DNA of 61,718 nucleotides from Acanthaster planci. Taxonomy: Eukaryota; Echinodermata; Asteroidea; Valvatida; Acanthasteridae. The stretch's first letter is position 1. Every line of letters starts with the position of its first letter. The stretch lies in assembly GCF_001949145.1 (NCBI RefSeq), contig NW_019091506.1, forward strand, positions 663,548-725,265, in the 5' to 3' direction. Both the position numbers and the translations under genes were made by a program. Of this stretch, positions 1 to 11,600 are shown piece by piece. Below the pieces are notes generated by a model. That model was given only the letters and a program-made list of their open reading frames with translations, had not been told where the DNA came from and did not search any database.

Positions 1-337
1 ATTCAGAACACAGTTTCTTATTTCCAAGAGTCATGAGTTTATGCAAATTACCTGCCAAACAAAATAGTAATAGTTTCAAATCAGTTCCGGTGATATTTCC
101 ATGTCAAATAACAACAGTCAGATGTAACAGGCACACAACAATGGACCCCTGGAATTACCCGGATGCAAATACCAAGCACTTTTGATGTGATTTGATTTTG
201 ACAACATTTTTAAATACTTTGGAGAGGCTGAAACAGCTTCCATTTCTGCAAATTCGCAGCAAGCATGTGTGGCATAGCATCACTCATATGCCAGCCCGGT
301 TGTATGCTGATATTTTGGTGGGTTTTCTGCCATTTAC

Positions 338-434
338 CCGTGTGTCTGGTTCAGGGTTGACTCCTTCTTTGGGGTAGATGATTAGGATGACTGTAATCAA
401 ACCAGCCAACACTACCAAAGCAATGCCTCCATAC
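338..434 (-). CDS. TMEM218: TMEM218 coding exon 2
   Basis: Acceptor at 435-436 (minus-strand CACAG) and donor GTAAATGG below 338. It encodes residues 36-68: transmembrane segment 2 and the start of the acidic loop. Confidence 0.87.
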
Positions 435-1547
435 CTGTGTGAACCAAAAAAAAATGGGCAAGTTTTACAGCAATTTTAACCACAACCAATGAAATGGCAG
501 GATTCAGAACTGTCCAGATTTCAAAGTACAGCAGGCCTCGGGGTACCTGCTTCCCTTTATAGTCACGCACAGCTGTTGTGGAGATCTGAAAACTTCAGTA
601 AATCACACTTCGCTACTGCAGCGACCAAGATGTCACGGGGACGCTTGAGTGCCTCCACAACCAATCAAAATTTATCCTAAGGACAGAAATCTTCCTCACA
701 ACGGGGCACCATCTTAGAGCACAGTCAGCCAGGATTCAATCCGTCAGGTCCGTCGGTGGGTCAGTACTTGAAGTCAGCTTGTAATATGCACACAAGTGTG
801 TACGGGCAAAGCACAGCACTTCACTGACTACTGAGTGACATTTGCTGCTTCACAGACTCTGTGAATTTTGGCCCAGAGGTCAGTTTCTGCCGTTGTGATG
901 CTGCAATTTTACCAACATTTGCTAATAGTAATAATGATAACAAGACAGTGCACAAACCCACCAGATACCAAGCACTCACGGCGCTACATACATGTATTAT
1001 CATTACCCCTGCACATTGGGCTTACAACAACGGAACATTCCCCAAACCATCTCAGACCCACTTCTCTCTCCTCCGGGCCATGGACCAACACCCCAACATC
1101 TCTTACAAGAGAACATGGCACAGGTGGCCTGAAGACTACCCTTCGTGCCACTGCATCGCTTGTGAATCCACTTCCCACATGTTGTAGGTTCATGTTAGCT
1201 GTGGCTTAAAATTACACTCAACTCTATGGACAGAGGCTGAAACCACAATCATAGACTCCTGCGTATCAACCCATAGCCAAGAAATTCAGCGACAGCCTCA
1301 GCACAAAACTGGCTGTTAGAGCAGTGCCCTTAACACAATTAAATGAGACCCTAAGAGTACGCAACCTGACTGACAATATAAAGCAATATTCTACGACAGA
1401 TTTCCCTGCTAAGCAGTACTGTGGTACAGCTGCTACTTACTTGGCACCCCCGGAAGCCCTGGACAAGATGATGGACATCAGTAGAGAGAAGCCCCATATG
1501 ATGGCTAGGGTGAACAGGCCAGCACCGATGCCGAAGACGAGAGCCAT
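338..1547 (-). CDS. TMEM218: TMEM218, transmembrane protein 218 (5' two coding exons; rest beyond left edge)
   Basis: TMEM218 is a small multipass membrane protein of the ciliary transition zone. Two coding exons are visible: 1441-1547 (ATG at 1545-1547, 35 codons plus 2 nt, donor GTAAGT) and 338-434 (acceptor CACAG, 32 codons, donor GTAAAT). They join in phase (AA+G = Lys). The first encodes a hydrophobic segment containing GIGAGLFTLAIIWGF and the family hallmark LSRASG. The second begins YGGIALVVLAGL, a second membrane segment, and continues into PKEGVNPEPD, matching the vertebrate layout in which TM2 is followed by an acidic Pro/Glu-rich loop. The remaining C-terminal part (loop and third membrane segment) was not found between 1 and 337 and should lie to the left. 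Family assignment rests on remembered similarity along both exons and is firm. Confidence 0.9.
435..1440 (-). other. TMEM218 intron 1
   Basis: Non-coding stretch between the two TMEM218 exons. The overlapping open frames at 821-1209 have no recognisable domain or matching splice structure. I see no clear repeat here. Confidence 0.75.
1441..1547 (-). CDS. TMEM218: TMEM218 coding exon 1
   Basis: Start codon at 1545-1547 in a good context (ACCATGG on the minus strand). It encodes residues 1-35, including transmembrane segment 1 and the LSRASG motif. The donor after position 1441 is GTAAGTAG. Confidence 0.88.
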
Positions 1548-1852
1548 GGTGAAGGGTGATCAAGTTTTACAATTCAGGAAGGCACTCCATGTGGCCACGG
1601 TGGTACTTCATCATTATACTCTGTGAGACAAACAGAGTGAATATTTTATTAATTGGTTGCTTGTGCATTTTTTTCCTTTGAAAAGAGTTCTACACATGGA
1701 CATTACATGACACCTTGTAAACAAGCCCAGGTCTGATCAATTGTATTTTGTAAGTAACTACTTTTATATTTGACATTTGACATGTGTAATTATGCTGTAG
1801 CTTTCCAATGGCTGATTTACCACTTGCAAGGAAACCTTTTTGAAAATGTACA

Positions 1853-1866
1853 GTCGGCATGGCAAC
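1853..1866 (-). promoter_or_regulatory. RFX-type X-box candidate upstream of TMEM218
   Basis: The 14-mer GTCGGCATGGCAAC matches the palindromic vertebrate X-box GTTGCCATGGCAAC at 12 of 14 positions. It lies 306 bp upstream of the TMEM218 start codon. RFX factors drive many ciliary genes through X-boxes, so the position fits the gene's role. Binding is inferred. Confidence 0.5.
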
Positions 1867-2139
1867 ATTACCATTTTACTAAATCTGGAAAATCTCCCTT
1901 TCAGAGTGAGGGAAACATGTACACCTGTACATGTAGTGTAGTTAATTGATTTCATTCAAAATAACTCGTAGCTATGACCGCACCGAGTTGTACACTGGAT
2001 GTTGCATCACTCAGGAAATAGTCATTGGCATGCATGTGCAGACACTGCATGCTTACGTGTACTGTAAATAGCTAGCTCAGCTGGGGTGTCATGGCGTTGT
2101 CTCTAGCTACAGGCCCCATTATTAGCATGCTGTTGAATT

Positions 2140-2180
2140 GCCACGTGACAAAGATGGCGACTTTGAGCTTGGCCAATAGG
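2140..2180 (-). promoter_or_regulatory. Possible TMEM218 core promoter region (E-box, AAGATGGCGAC, CCAAT)
   Basis: A CACGTG E-box, an AAGATGGCGAC motif resembling YY1-type promoter elements, and CCAAT at 2173-2177 lie within 40 bp of each other. The region is about 600 bp upstream of the TMEM218 ATG. No TATA box is seen. Promoter function is inferred from motif clustering only. Confidence 0.3.
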
Positions 2181-2611
2181 AACGTTTCCAGTTTGAACAG
2201 GAAATTTCTCTTCTTCCCATATGAGTAAATCTTTATACCATCATCACTGGGATTTCCGATTCCTGCTGAATCGTACAGTCATGACATTGCCTGCATTAGA
2301 CGTGTGAGACATGACCTTAAATAGTTTACATGGTTTAAGGACCGTTTTAGAGGTGAATTCTGATATATCTGAGGACTTTGATTCAGGCATGTCAAGGTAG
2401 CCTACAACACTGCGCAAGCTATTTTTGAGAGAACCGATTGATGGAAGGGAAGGCCTGTCAAGGGTAGACTCTACTCTACTCTACTAACCACGTCCAAATG
2501 TTAAAAGAGCCGATTCGTAGAGTTAGAAGGCCTACTCGGACTACGTTAGGCCTAGTTTAAGTCCTCCATCATGATTATGCCCATGCCATAGCGGAAATGA
2601 CTAGATATTAA

Positions 2612-2915
2612 CCCGTGAAACCTGGTCTGCTATTTTTCTCAAGACTCTTAGAGGGTTCATGCTTGGACTCTGTTTCTGCATCAATTGAAAAAGGAAATCC
2701 CAATGATAAAATTGGAAAATGAATAGCATAAATGGGTCGGATTCGAACCAGGGTCTATAGATCTGTAGTTCAGATCACTACCAACTAAGCTATCGAAGCG
2801 ACGTAATGGTTTCGCGTTTTTGAAATATCTTAAATGGTGTATTGCATTGTCCCCTCTTCACGAATCATTTGTCACCCCAGCTACTGAAAAAAAGTAGCGC
2901 ACCAGGTTTCACGGG
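2612..2915. mobile_element. Short inverted-repeat element (MITE) with an internal tRNA-like Pol III promoter
   Basis: The ends are inverted copies beginning CCCGTGAAACCTGGT (2612-2640 and 2887-2915). The flanks CTAGATATTAA (before) and CTAGTATTAAG (after) look like a decayed target-site duplication of about 10 bp. Inside, on the minus strand, sits a tRNA-like segment with intact A and B boxes. Terminal inverted repeats are typical of DNA transposons, whereas tRNA-like heads belong to SINEs, so this is a chimera or a nested insertion. Confidence 0.65.
2738..2803 (-). repeat. tRNA-like sequence with consensus A and B boxes
   Basis: The minus strand carries TAGCTTAGTTGG, a perfect A-box consensus, and GGTTCGAATCC, a perfect B box, about 30 nt apart. 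The acceptor stem does not pair, the T-stem is mismatched and the anticodon loop lacks U33. It is therefore a tRNA-derived repeat and not a working tRNA gene. Confidence 0.6.
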
Positions 2916-4930
2916 CTAGTATTAAGTGGCTTCCTGCCATAGCATGGTAGGACATGCATAAATGAGTGAGGGCGCTGTTTATTTGGAAACTCATACATAG
3001 GAAATACAATTCATATTTTTTTTTTGCATGCTGTAGCTCCATTTTATTTCCAATTTCAAAATTATTTTTGAAATATGAAGTGAAGATTTTACCAAAATAT
3101 GAATTTTGAGGTTTTCAGTTAAAACCCAGACTCACTTTCGTGTACTAAATTAATCACAGTTTGCTCTGCATTACACGTGTACAAAAAGCATATCTCAAAA
3201 CATCCCCACTTCAAATCGATTTTCCCTTGCTTTGCAAGTCCGATGGAATCCAAATTTATACCAAAACGGTTCTTACGACCTCTTTACGACAAATAATAGG
3301 CCTAGACCCCTAGCCTCGCTCGGCCGGTTTACCATGTTTACAGACATGACAGACCAATCCATAGTATTAATCATGCCAGCAGTGGAGTTCCCTAATATGG
3401 CAGGGTATTCTGCAATTAAAACTTACACGGGAGGCGTTAAAACGAGATTAAATGTTACTCACACGGGTAATTTTGACGCAATATGATGAGAGAATCGTGT
3501 TTTGACTTCCCGGCGATACCAAAACACAGCGTTCTTCGCAAAACAGCGCCACCATGCGCTCACACTTCAGCAATGTTCAAACTAGGCGCCGTGCTGGGTC
3601 TTGTTGCCGATCACATCCCATGTTAGACATCATAATCGGTCACTAGAAATATCATGGAAGGGCTGCGTAGCACCTTGATCATCATTTTCCGGCGGCCTTC
3701 CGAACCACATGATTTTCATTCTAAGGCTTCGCTAATAAGTACAAGTTGAATTGGCTGAATATACTGAGTAAAAAGATGAGACCCAACAAAAACAAGTCTA
3801 CTTACACTATTGGTGTCTTTGGTTTTACGGGTTTAGACCAGCTCTTGCATATCGTGTATACCGCGAGGACTGAAGAAACCATAACGAAGTCATAAGGGAA
3901 CTGGAAACCTGGAAATTGAGGTCCGTACGAGAAAATTATGTGGCAGCCGCCTTATAATTGCGGCAAAAATATTCAAACGCTCTTTAGAAAAAGAGTTTGC
4001 ATCCCGTCCCTTGGCGCACACAAACCGGCTTCCGTATATCTCAGATTATAACCCATCGGCAATGTAGTCATCTTTTATAGCAGAAACTTAACAGCAACGG
4101 GCTCACGTTACTGACCCTTAGTTAACTTCATATATATCCTATCTGGAACTTGACTCACTTTACTCTTTGCCTCCGGTAAGTGAGAAAATTGGAATTCCAT
4201 TAGAGCAAGGCTCGGATCTATAAGCTTACCATTTAGGAACATCAAAAGCTTTTGGAAATTATGGTAATTTCAACTTGATGACCCGTGTTGGCTGCTTTTG
4301 CCCAATTATTCACTGCTAAAACAAACTGCACTGCAACTCGTGAGTGAGGCTTCCTGAAACCATAATCTTTATCTCTTTAAATAATTTCAAGACCCCCTCA
4401 GATGAAACATTAACATCGACTACCGGCACTTACATGGTTATAAAAGCAATTTTTGTGAATATATCTTTACGCGTGCAAAAAGCGATTGACAACCCAGGGT
4501 AACAGAGACACTAATAGTATAAATAATTAGTACTTTGTGCATTTAAAAAAAACATTCGCACACTGGCATTAGCGAATTAAAACCTCATGATCACTTAAAC
4601 CAGGCTTCGCTTGGATATTTTCGATACCGCTTTAAATAAAATGAAACAGGTCCAAGACATTAGCTGTTGTTATAGTAAGACATGTTAGTCCCAAAACACG
4701 CCGCGTCAAGAAGTGCTTGTTGGCAGTGTCGGCGAGATGGGATTCATTTGGCGAAGAATTTTTGAATCCTCTCCAGTACTCAGCTTGGTCTCTGTTGCTG
4801 GCAGCGGCTCACCGCCAGTCCTCGGATGCTGGCCTTCATTTTTCAAATTAAATATGGTATAACTACTTCAGTTAACGTTCTTGGCTCAGTTGCATATGGC
4901 GCGCATACGTTTATTAAAGTTAAAGCGGTA

Positions 4931-5165
4931 AAGATATCTCTAATTATTTCAAGATATCTTGAAAAACTCGAGACACTTGAAGCCTTTGATTAAGGTTTTT
5001 GAGATGTCTTTACATTGATTCCAAAGATATCTTAAAATCAATTTCAAGGTATCTTGAACTTATTTTCAAGATATCTCCAAATTAATTTAAGATATTTTAA
5101 AATGGATTTCAAGATATCTCAAAAACGATTTACTGATATCTTAATGTCCATTTCGAGATATCATG
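4931..5165. repeat. Degenerate tandem array of palindromic AAGATATCTT units
   Basis: AAGATATCTT or one-base variants recur every 25-40 bp, often preceded by ATTTC (ATTTCAAGATATCT). At least eight units are visible. Each unit is itself a palindrome. Confidence 0.65.
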
Positions 5166-5230
5166 AAATAATCAAAAGGTCCCACTTTACTTGAATAAAT
5201 GTCACTTATGCGTCCATAGTTGCAAGTACT

Positions 5231-5397
5231 GCACTCTGAAACTCCCGGATCAGATTGACCAAGAATTGGGTCCCATTCAGCATGACCCAGAATGGGTCAA
5301 ATATGACCCCAAAGGAGTCATATTTTGACCCAGAAAAGGGTCACGCCGAATGGGACTCAATTCTGGGTCAATCTGACCTGGGAGTTTTTAGACTGTG
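5231..5397. mobile_element. GGGTCA-rich hairpin MITE
   Basis: A long imperfect palindrome. The left arm reads ACTCCCGGATCAGATTGACC and the right arm is its inverse (GGTCAATCTGACCTGGGAGT). The middle is built of GGGTCA/TGACCC repeats. A related segment occurs at 46535-46645. It has no coding capacity. Confidence 0.6.
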
Positions 5398-5636
5398 TAG
5401 TTCAATGCCCTAGTGGCACTACCTGACCCACTGTTGAGCCGACAGCTTCAAAGGCTGGGGATGAAAATCAAGTGAAACTTGAAATGGAATGAACAGAATA
5501 CCGGTAGTAGAAGACGCCCATACCGGTTGGGTAGGCTACGCATGCTGTAGGAAAATAGTTACTCTGACGGGATATACCAAACAGGTGTGAGTTTGGGGCG
5601 CTCAGTATTCGACCAATCGACATCTACAGGGTGTCC

Positions 5637-7051
5637 AAGAAAACCCAAACCCTGAGGAAAGGGGTTAATATGCCCAAACCATGAGATATGATTATAATGA
5701 ATAAGGATCTCCGAAAAGTAGAAGCAGTATTCTTTCTGATGATACCTTGATGGTATCCTTCCTGTCATGCATGACTGAACACCATTGTCTTGAAAATGGG
5801 GCATCCGAACTCAGTTGCAACACTTTGGATAAACCAGTGAATGAGGTTGTCCTCTGTCATGCTTGTCCTGGTTTAAAGTGACAACAAAAGGTCATGTTAA
5901 TGAGAGATGATTGCCTTTTGTCACTTTCAAGTTATGCAATAATCTGGTTTAGGTAGGGCAGTGCAGTGTTGAAAAGTGATCGATGCAGGACAGCAAGTCT
6001 GCAACATGGTGTAACTTAAAGAGCAAAGAGCGTCTGTGGTTACGAAATTTCTTGAAAACAAGAGCTTTCAAGCCACCCAAGCTGCATTTAGGGAAGCCTT
6101 CCCTGATAGGGATCCACCGGCAAAGTCGACCATCTGGGAAAATGTGCACAAATACTGAGAACATGGGACAAGCCTTAATTTGAATAAGGGTCATTCGGGA
6201 AGGAGGTGCACAGTGCGAACTCCTGAAAACATTGCTGCAGTTCGACAGCAGCTTGTCGAACAGCCAAGGGGAACCAGTTGCAGGAGGAATGGACTTGGAC
6301 TGTCCCATTCTTCGTTTAACCGCATAACGCAGTTAGACCTGCAGTTCCATCCATACCAAATGCACATCCGCCACCAACTTTCGCGTGGAGACCTCAAGAG
6401 GAGACGGGAGTTTGCTCAATGGCTCCTGGAACGCTGTCAGACCAATGAAAGGTTTCTTGAATGGTTGACAATCGGGGATAAGGCAGCATTTGGGATGAAC
6501 GGAGAAGTTGACACCCACAACAACGTCGAATACGCACCGAAGGGGCACCCACCAAATTTTAATTAACTTTGAAACCAACGCAAGTCGTGAGGTCACCGTT
6601 TGGGTAGAAATGTGTGACTTACGAGGTCGCATTCAACAGGAGGTCGACATCTTACGACATGACCCTGCATTGGTGAGACGAGCTGTGGCTGACATGCACC
6701 GCCGTTGTGAACTCTGCATTGAAAGGGAAGGTGGACACGCGAGAGGTATCGGTGCATAACTGTGAATTACGTAATGTGTAAATAATCGGTTTGCCCCAGA
6801 TATCTTATCCAGGACAAGCATGACAGAGGATAAGTTCATTCGCTAGTTTGTCTAAAGTGTTACAACTGAGTTCGGATGCCCCATTTTCAAGACAAACGGT
6901 TCAGTCATGCATGACAGGAGGGATACCATCAAGGTATCATTAGAAAGAATAATGCTTCTACTTTTCGGAGATCCTTATACATTATAATCATATCTAATGG
7001 TTTGGGCACATTAACCTCTTTCCTCAGGGTTTATTTTTCTGGGACACCCTG
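5637..7051 (+). mobile_element. Tc1/mariner-superfamily element with ~205-bp terminal inverted repeats
   Basis: Terminal inverted repeats run from 5637 to about 5842 and from about 6845 to 7051. Both start CAGGGTGTCC and stay highly similar through motifs such as GATCTCCGAAAAGTAGAAGC. The element is flanked by TA on both sides (5635-5636 and 7052-7053), the standard target duplication of this superfamily. The interior is a decayed, internally deleted transposase. The boundaries are directly visible and confident. Confidence 0.88.
5983..6759 (+). pseudogene. Transposase remnant, Tc1/mariner type, frameshifted and internally deleted
   Basis: Fragments in different frames follow the order of a mariner-like transposase. 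An N-terminal helix-turn-helix part (about 5983-6180) is followed by KGHSGRRCTVRTPENI (from 6183), then NRITQLDLQFHPYQMHIRHQ, then the first catalytic region at about 6470-6545. There an Asp-Glu pair expected from the family reads Asp-Lys (IGDKAAF). After a frameshift near 6545 come VTVWVEMCDLRG and then the C-terminal RRCELCIEREGGH. Roughly 90 residues usually present between these last two blocks are missing, so it cannot encode an active enzyme. It lies between the inverted repeats of the element at 5637-7051. Confidence 0.82.
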
Positions 7052-8194
7052 TATATCTCGGGAGCGTAAAAAACCCTCCTACGTAATACGCATACACAGT
7101 ACACGCAGAGGACGGTCAGGTTCCATACTATGGACAGGTATATGTCACCGTACTGTGTGTGTGAGGAGCCCTCAAAGAAAGGTGTGGCCACAGCTAGCCA
7201 CACCCAGGACATCCTTCACACACTCAATACTAAAGTTTGGTTCCTTCCACAAAAACGTAATAATGGATTTGAACAACACTACCTCTCTGGTTTACGTCTT
7301 GAAAAATTTAATAACCTTTTTGTAGTGTAATAAAAAACGCTTCCAACAACAGAAATGCCTGTTGTTTTCTTTGCACTATTTCAACATATCTATACCTTAT
7401 AATTGGTGACATGCATAAATACAAGGAAATGAACACGTATGTGTAATCATGACTATAACGTCCGTGACTGTATACTCGCCAGGTCCCTAATTTCATCACC
7501 TATTGTACAGTCTGATTAGTTTTCACAATATAGGGGACCTTGGGGCTATCAAGTCACGGACATTTCAAGAAGTTAAGTAATCAAGGTTAAAGGAATTGAA
7601 GAAAGTGCTAGAGTAAAATTACATGAAAGTGATTCCTTAATACTAGACAAAATGCTTTGTATTGATCCTCATGCATGTGCGTAGAAAGAAAACAAACAAA
7701 ACAAAAAACAAACAGACAAACAAAAGGGTTCTTGGTTGGAAATTGTGCTCCGTTCGAAACTCTGTACAAATCATGCAAAAAGACTAGTTGAATTTCAATT
7801 CAGTGATGCTGGCTCCGAGTGAGACCAAGACGGGGCGTGTTTTGACAGCAGATCTTTTCATTTGGCGTAGGACACCCGAGAAAGGCTCTGTTTTTTCAGG
7901 GATCCTGATCCAGATTTGTGGAGAACAAACACCCTAGGCTTTTATCCCAATATCTCAAACACAACTTGTGAATATTTAAGCGCGATATGAGACGACAACT
8001 TTTCACCATATCTCTGATAAAGTTTTGAACAAAAAAGCCCACGAAAGTACGACCAAGTTCAATCTGAATTTACGGTGTTCGAGCGTGCACCATACACGTA
8101 AAAGTTCGGGCCTGGGTGGAAAGCTTCCGGTCAGCCTCTTGCCTTTGCCGGTGATCAGGGTGCACTTCAACGCAGGGTGGGTTGTCGGGTCCAT

Positions 8195-8425
8195 CACCAC
8201 TCAAGTCACAAGTCCCTTAGTCCCTGAAGGGTTCTTGTCGAAATTAAGCAGTGTTGTAGTGACCCCCCAAAAACCATCACAAGACCCCAAAAGACCACCA
8301 CAAGACCCCACAAGACAATCAGAAGACCAACACAAGACCATCACAAGACCCCACAAACCTCCCGTTTGAATTGAAGTCGCAAGCTATTTAAATGAAGTGA
8401 AACAAAAGCATTCCTTTGACACTTC
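8195..8425 (+). repeat. Interspersed repeat with internal ACAAGACCA minisatellite, copy A
   Basis: About 10-11-bp units (CACAAGACCATCA and variants) run at 8260-8364. They are followed by a unique tail (GAAGTCGCAAGCTATTTAAA...ACAAAAGCATTCCTTTG). The same tail and array recur inverted at 20979-21306, so this is a dispersed element that carries its own minisatellite. Confidence 0.7.
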
Positions 8426-8600
8426 TCACCCCTTTACCTGTGACAGGTCTTATGCATGGTCTCGCGTATGGTCTTGCGTCTGCTCTTGTGAGGGTCTCAA
8501 ACACAACACTAATTTTACCAGCTACTCGAGCATTATCTCATGCTGAGGGTGAGCTAACATTGTTGGATGCGCGTGCAGATTTCTCATGTTACCTCTGGGG

Positions 8601-8644
8601 CTAAGCTTGCTGTTTGCTGCCCTCGCTGCTCAATGGAGGCTCTG
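8601..8644 (-). CDS. MAEL: MAEL terminal exon (probable)
   Basis: After acceptor TGTGCCAG the phase-1 frame reads AEPPLSSEGSKQQA and stops at TAG (8601-8603). It is short and polar like other Maelstrom C-termini. The assignment depends on phase alone. Confidence 0.45.
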
Positions 8645-11600
8645 CTGGCACAAAAATCGGCTGTTAGTTAGAGCCATGAGACCGAGCCGTGCCTTGAAAC
8701 TAAAGGATTAGTGATGGACTTGAAGGGACTTGTGATTGACTCCACTTCAGCACCTGTTCAAACATAGGAAGCCTTATTTTGGCTTTTACGGGAAAGACTG
8801 GTTCTCACTTGACTTGAATCCAAACACGATATGTGAACTTGGCGGCACTGAGTAGTTCCAGTCAAATCTAATACAGCTGAACGCAATGGAAAATCCCTAG
8901 CACCTAGACCAGCTGAGATATGTTTGCGCTTGCATTCACTTTCATCTTGGGTACTTGAACTGGCACTTTGGAAAAAAAAACTTGGAGCAAGTTCTTGGAA
9001 ATTGATAGTGCCCCTGCAATATTGCTACATCCTATCCACTTTGAGCAGAAGCACTCCCTCATCGGTTGAAAAGAGCCATGTTAGTCAGAGTATTCATTTT
9101 CTTGGTAGCGGTGCGACTGTCACGCGTGCATTTCACAGTCATTTATGAACCAGCGAAGTGCAGTTCCCGCCGAAGGAGCCTCCGTTGCTAGGAAAATTGC
9201 GCCCTCTCTTGTTCCAGCTCATGGGTCATACTTTATGGCACACTCCGTGGCGTGTACCAACATTGCAGCAATGTGTGATTCTTACAAAATATATCAAAAT
9301 ATGCAAATACTATATGAGTTTAACGGGAAGGGCATATTTAGGTTCTACCACATCACAGATAACACGTTTTCTAAAGAACAGGCTCAATCATATACTAAAA
9401 AATCTAAACACTTCTAAAAATGGGCTACTTTATAAACTCATTTCTTCTCTTTCAGACAACCAGTCCAAATAGACTTACTGACTTCCAAGGTTATGGGCTT
9501 TACACATGCAAAGAATTAAGAACAGAATAAGAAAGGAACAGTTCTTCGTTCCACAGTGCGTAAACGGGGAGCAGTGGAGGCACTAGCAGTAGCTGAGATT
9601 GTTATCGGCACTGTCCATCAGTTGAAGTAAGGTGGGGACCGGCTGGCACGACTGCCAGCCGAATGTCCTTGGTCCCCCATGGCTATCGTGAATAAATCAC
9701 ATAGCCACCCTTCCTCCTCAGATAACAGGAGGGGCCCATAGGGTCTTCCAGTCTCCCCTCCGGGCAGCCAGAGTGGGTTTATGACAAGGGCTTCCCACGT
9801 CCCAGACTCCGCCCTAGTCCCCGTCCCAAGCTAAAAGGGGGCGCCACTTGACACCTGTTCGTCATATCACTGGAGAGATCATCTGTAGGTAGAAATGGAA
9901 AAGGGTAAAGTTGTGTGTCATTGTAAGCCATTGACAAGAGACCATTAGCAATGGTACGCGTACAGGAAAAACGTATGCAGCTAAAATATGGGAAGTCAAG
10001 TCATAAGCTTTACTCGGTAATTTTATCCGGCACACTAAGCAGGGTCCACTTCACATTCATCTGTTCATGTAAACACATGTGAGTTTTTGAATTAACTGCA
10101 TAACCCGGTGATACACCCACCCAGTTTTTCCTGAGCCGCATATGTACCCTCCATCCGTGCCATGTCTAATGCTCTCTCTTATTTTAGTTAAGCAAGGCCA
10201 TTCGAGATATATAAACAACTCACGATCCGCCACCTTGAACGAATTCAGTACACGGAAGTCAGGGCACAGCTGCAGTGATAAGACGATTAGGACCTATCAT
10301 GCGCGTGTCTACATATCATCCAAATAACGTATGAAGCATTTGCATTTCATGCGCATTCAACTGGAATACCAAATTGGCTTATGGAAGCAAATGTCTACAT
10401 GTATGTCACTTTGAAACTCTTTTAGCAATAAAGGAACAAATTGCAACAGTTGGTCTTCAATCAAGTCAAACATCATCAAGTTTAAATTGCCTGTACATCA
10501 TCATCATTCTGCAGCTGACCATCAAGAGGGCCGCAGTGACCTTCAGATACCCGTCAAGAGCAAGGGACCAGCCCTCATTTGGAGACAGCGGCACAGTGTC
10601 GTCGGCAACCTGCTTAAGCCAAGTGAGACGGGGACGGCCGTTCATATTTGATGCTAAAGGGAACAAAAATGTGGAACTGCGATGTCTGATCAGCTACTTG
10701 CCTGACGAACTTGCGAAGGGTGAAGTCAAAATTAACATTCAAGCCAATTCTCCTGCACGTATTTTGGAGGTCGAATTTGGTTTGCTTTAAAATTCACCGG
10801 AGCACGAACCAGCCTTTATGGGAAAGACTGTAGACGTTTCAACATTGCTTAAAAAGATCAATAATTTCGAAGCAATTTCAACAAAATCAAGTCATTCCCT
10901 GACCAGAAAGATTTGAAGAGCCTGGGAGGGTCTGTTGAGTTGAAAATGTGTTATAAGCTGACCTGGGCCAGAGAACACTTTCGCCGAGCCCTGCCATGAT
11001 GCCCCAGGGAGAGGTAGAGAGGAGGGAGGAGGGGCAGATGCTGGAAGAGCAAACTTTGATGGAGCACCTGATGGGGCAAAAACAACTATGGCTTGTCTGA
11101 TATTAAAACATCATTTCATGGAAATGCTTAGCCTAAATGTTGCTTAGCAAATGTTACATGTATATATGTGCTAGACACAAATTTAGCTGGGGTCAAATCA
11201 CGAGAAATATACTCTGTATAACACATTGGCTGGTGACCTGTCTGCTAAGCACACAACTTTTGTGCTTAACAATTCTGTGGCCCTGTCCCCTGGGCCAAGT
11301 TTGACTACTTTGCTAGGAGATCTTTAATTATTCACCAATGCTCTCTTTTTTGGCAATGGCCAACAAAGCCAAAAGAGAGGGGATTTTCGAAAAATTTGTA
11401 TCAGTTGAGATATTTTCGAAACCTGGTCACGAGCTCAACATGGAGCAGTAAGCCTAGCCTTGAAAACAGCAAGCATCCCCAGTATGTTTACAACTACCAT
11501 CAGGCATTTCCATGTTTTCATCATACCGTGCCTTTAGATAGAGGTAAAAAAATGGTGACAGGTCAGATATAGCCTTTTGAAGATCTTCGTCTTCCGAAGT

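Larger units (their letters stand above)
1548..5230. other. Intergenic region between TMEM218 5' end and the first repeat cluster
   Basis: No coding exon with splice signals could be identified on either strand. Apart from the promoter motifs, the element at 2612-2915 and the GATATC tract at 4931-5165, I see only unstructured AT-rich sequence. Confidence 0.5.

Noticed and set aside
5240-5390. Riboswitch or terminator-like hairpin
   Set aside because: The structure is a dispersed DNA palindrome in an animal genome with a second copy elsewhere, so a transposon origin is simpler.
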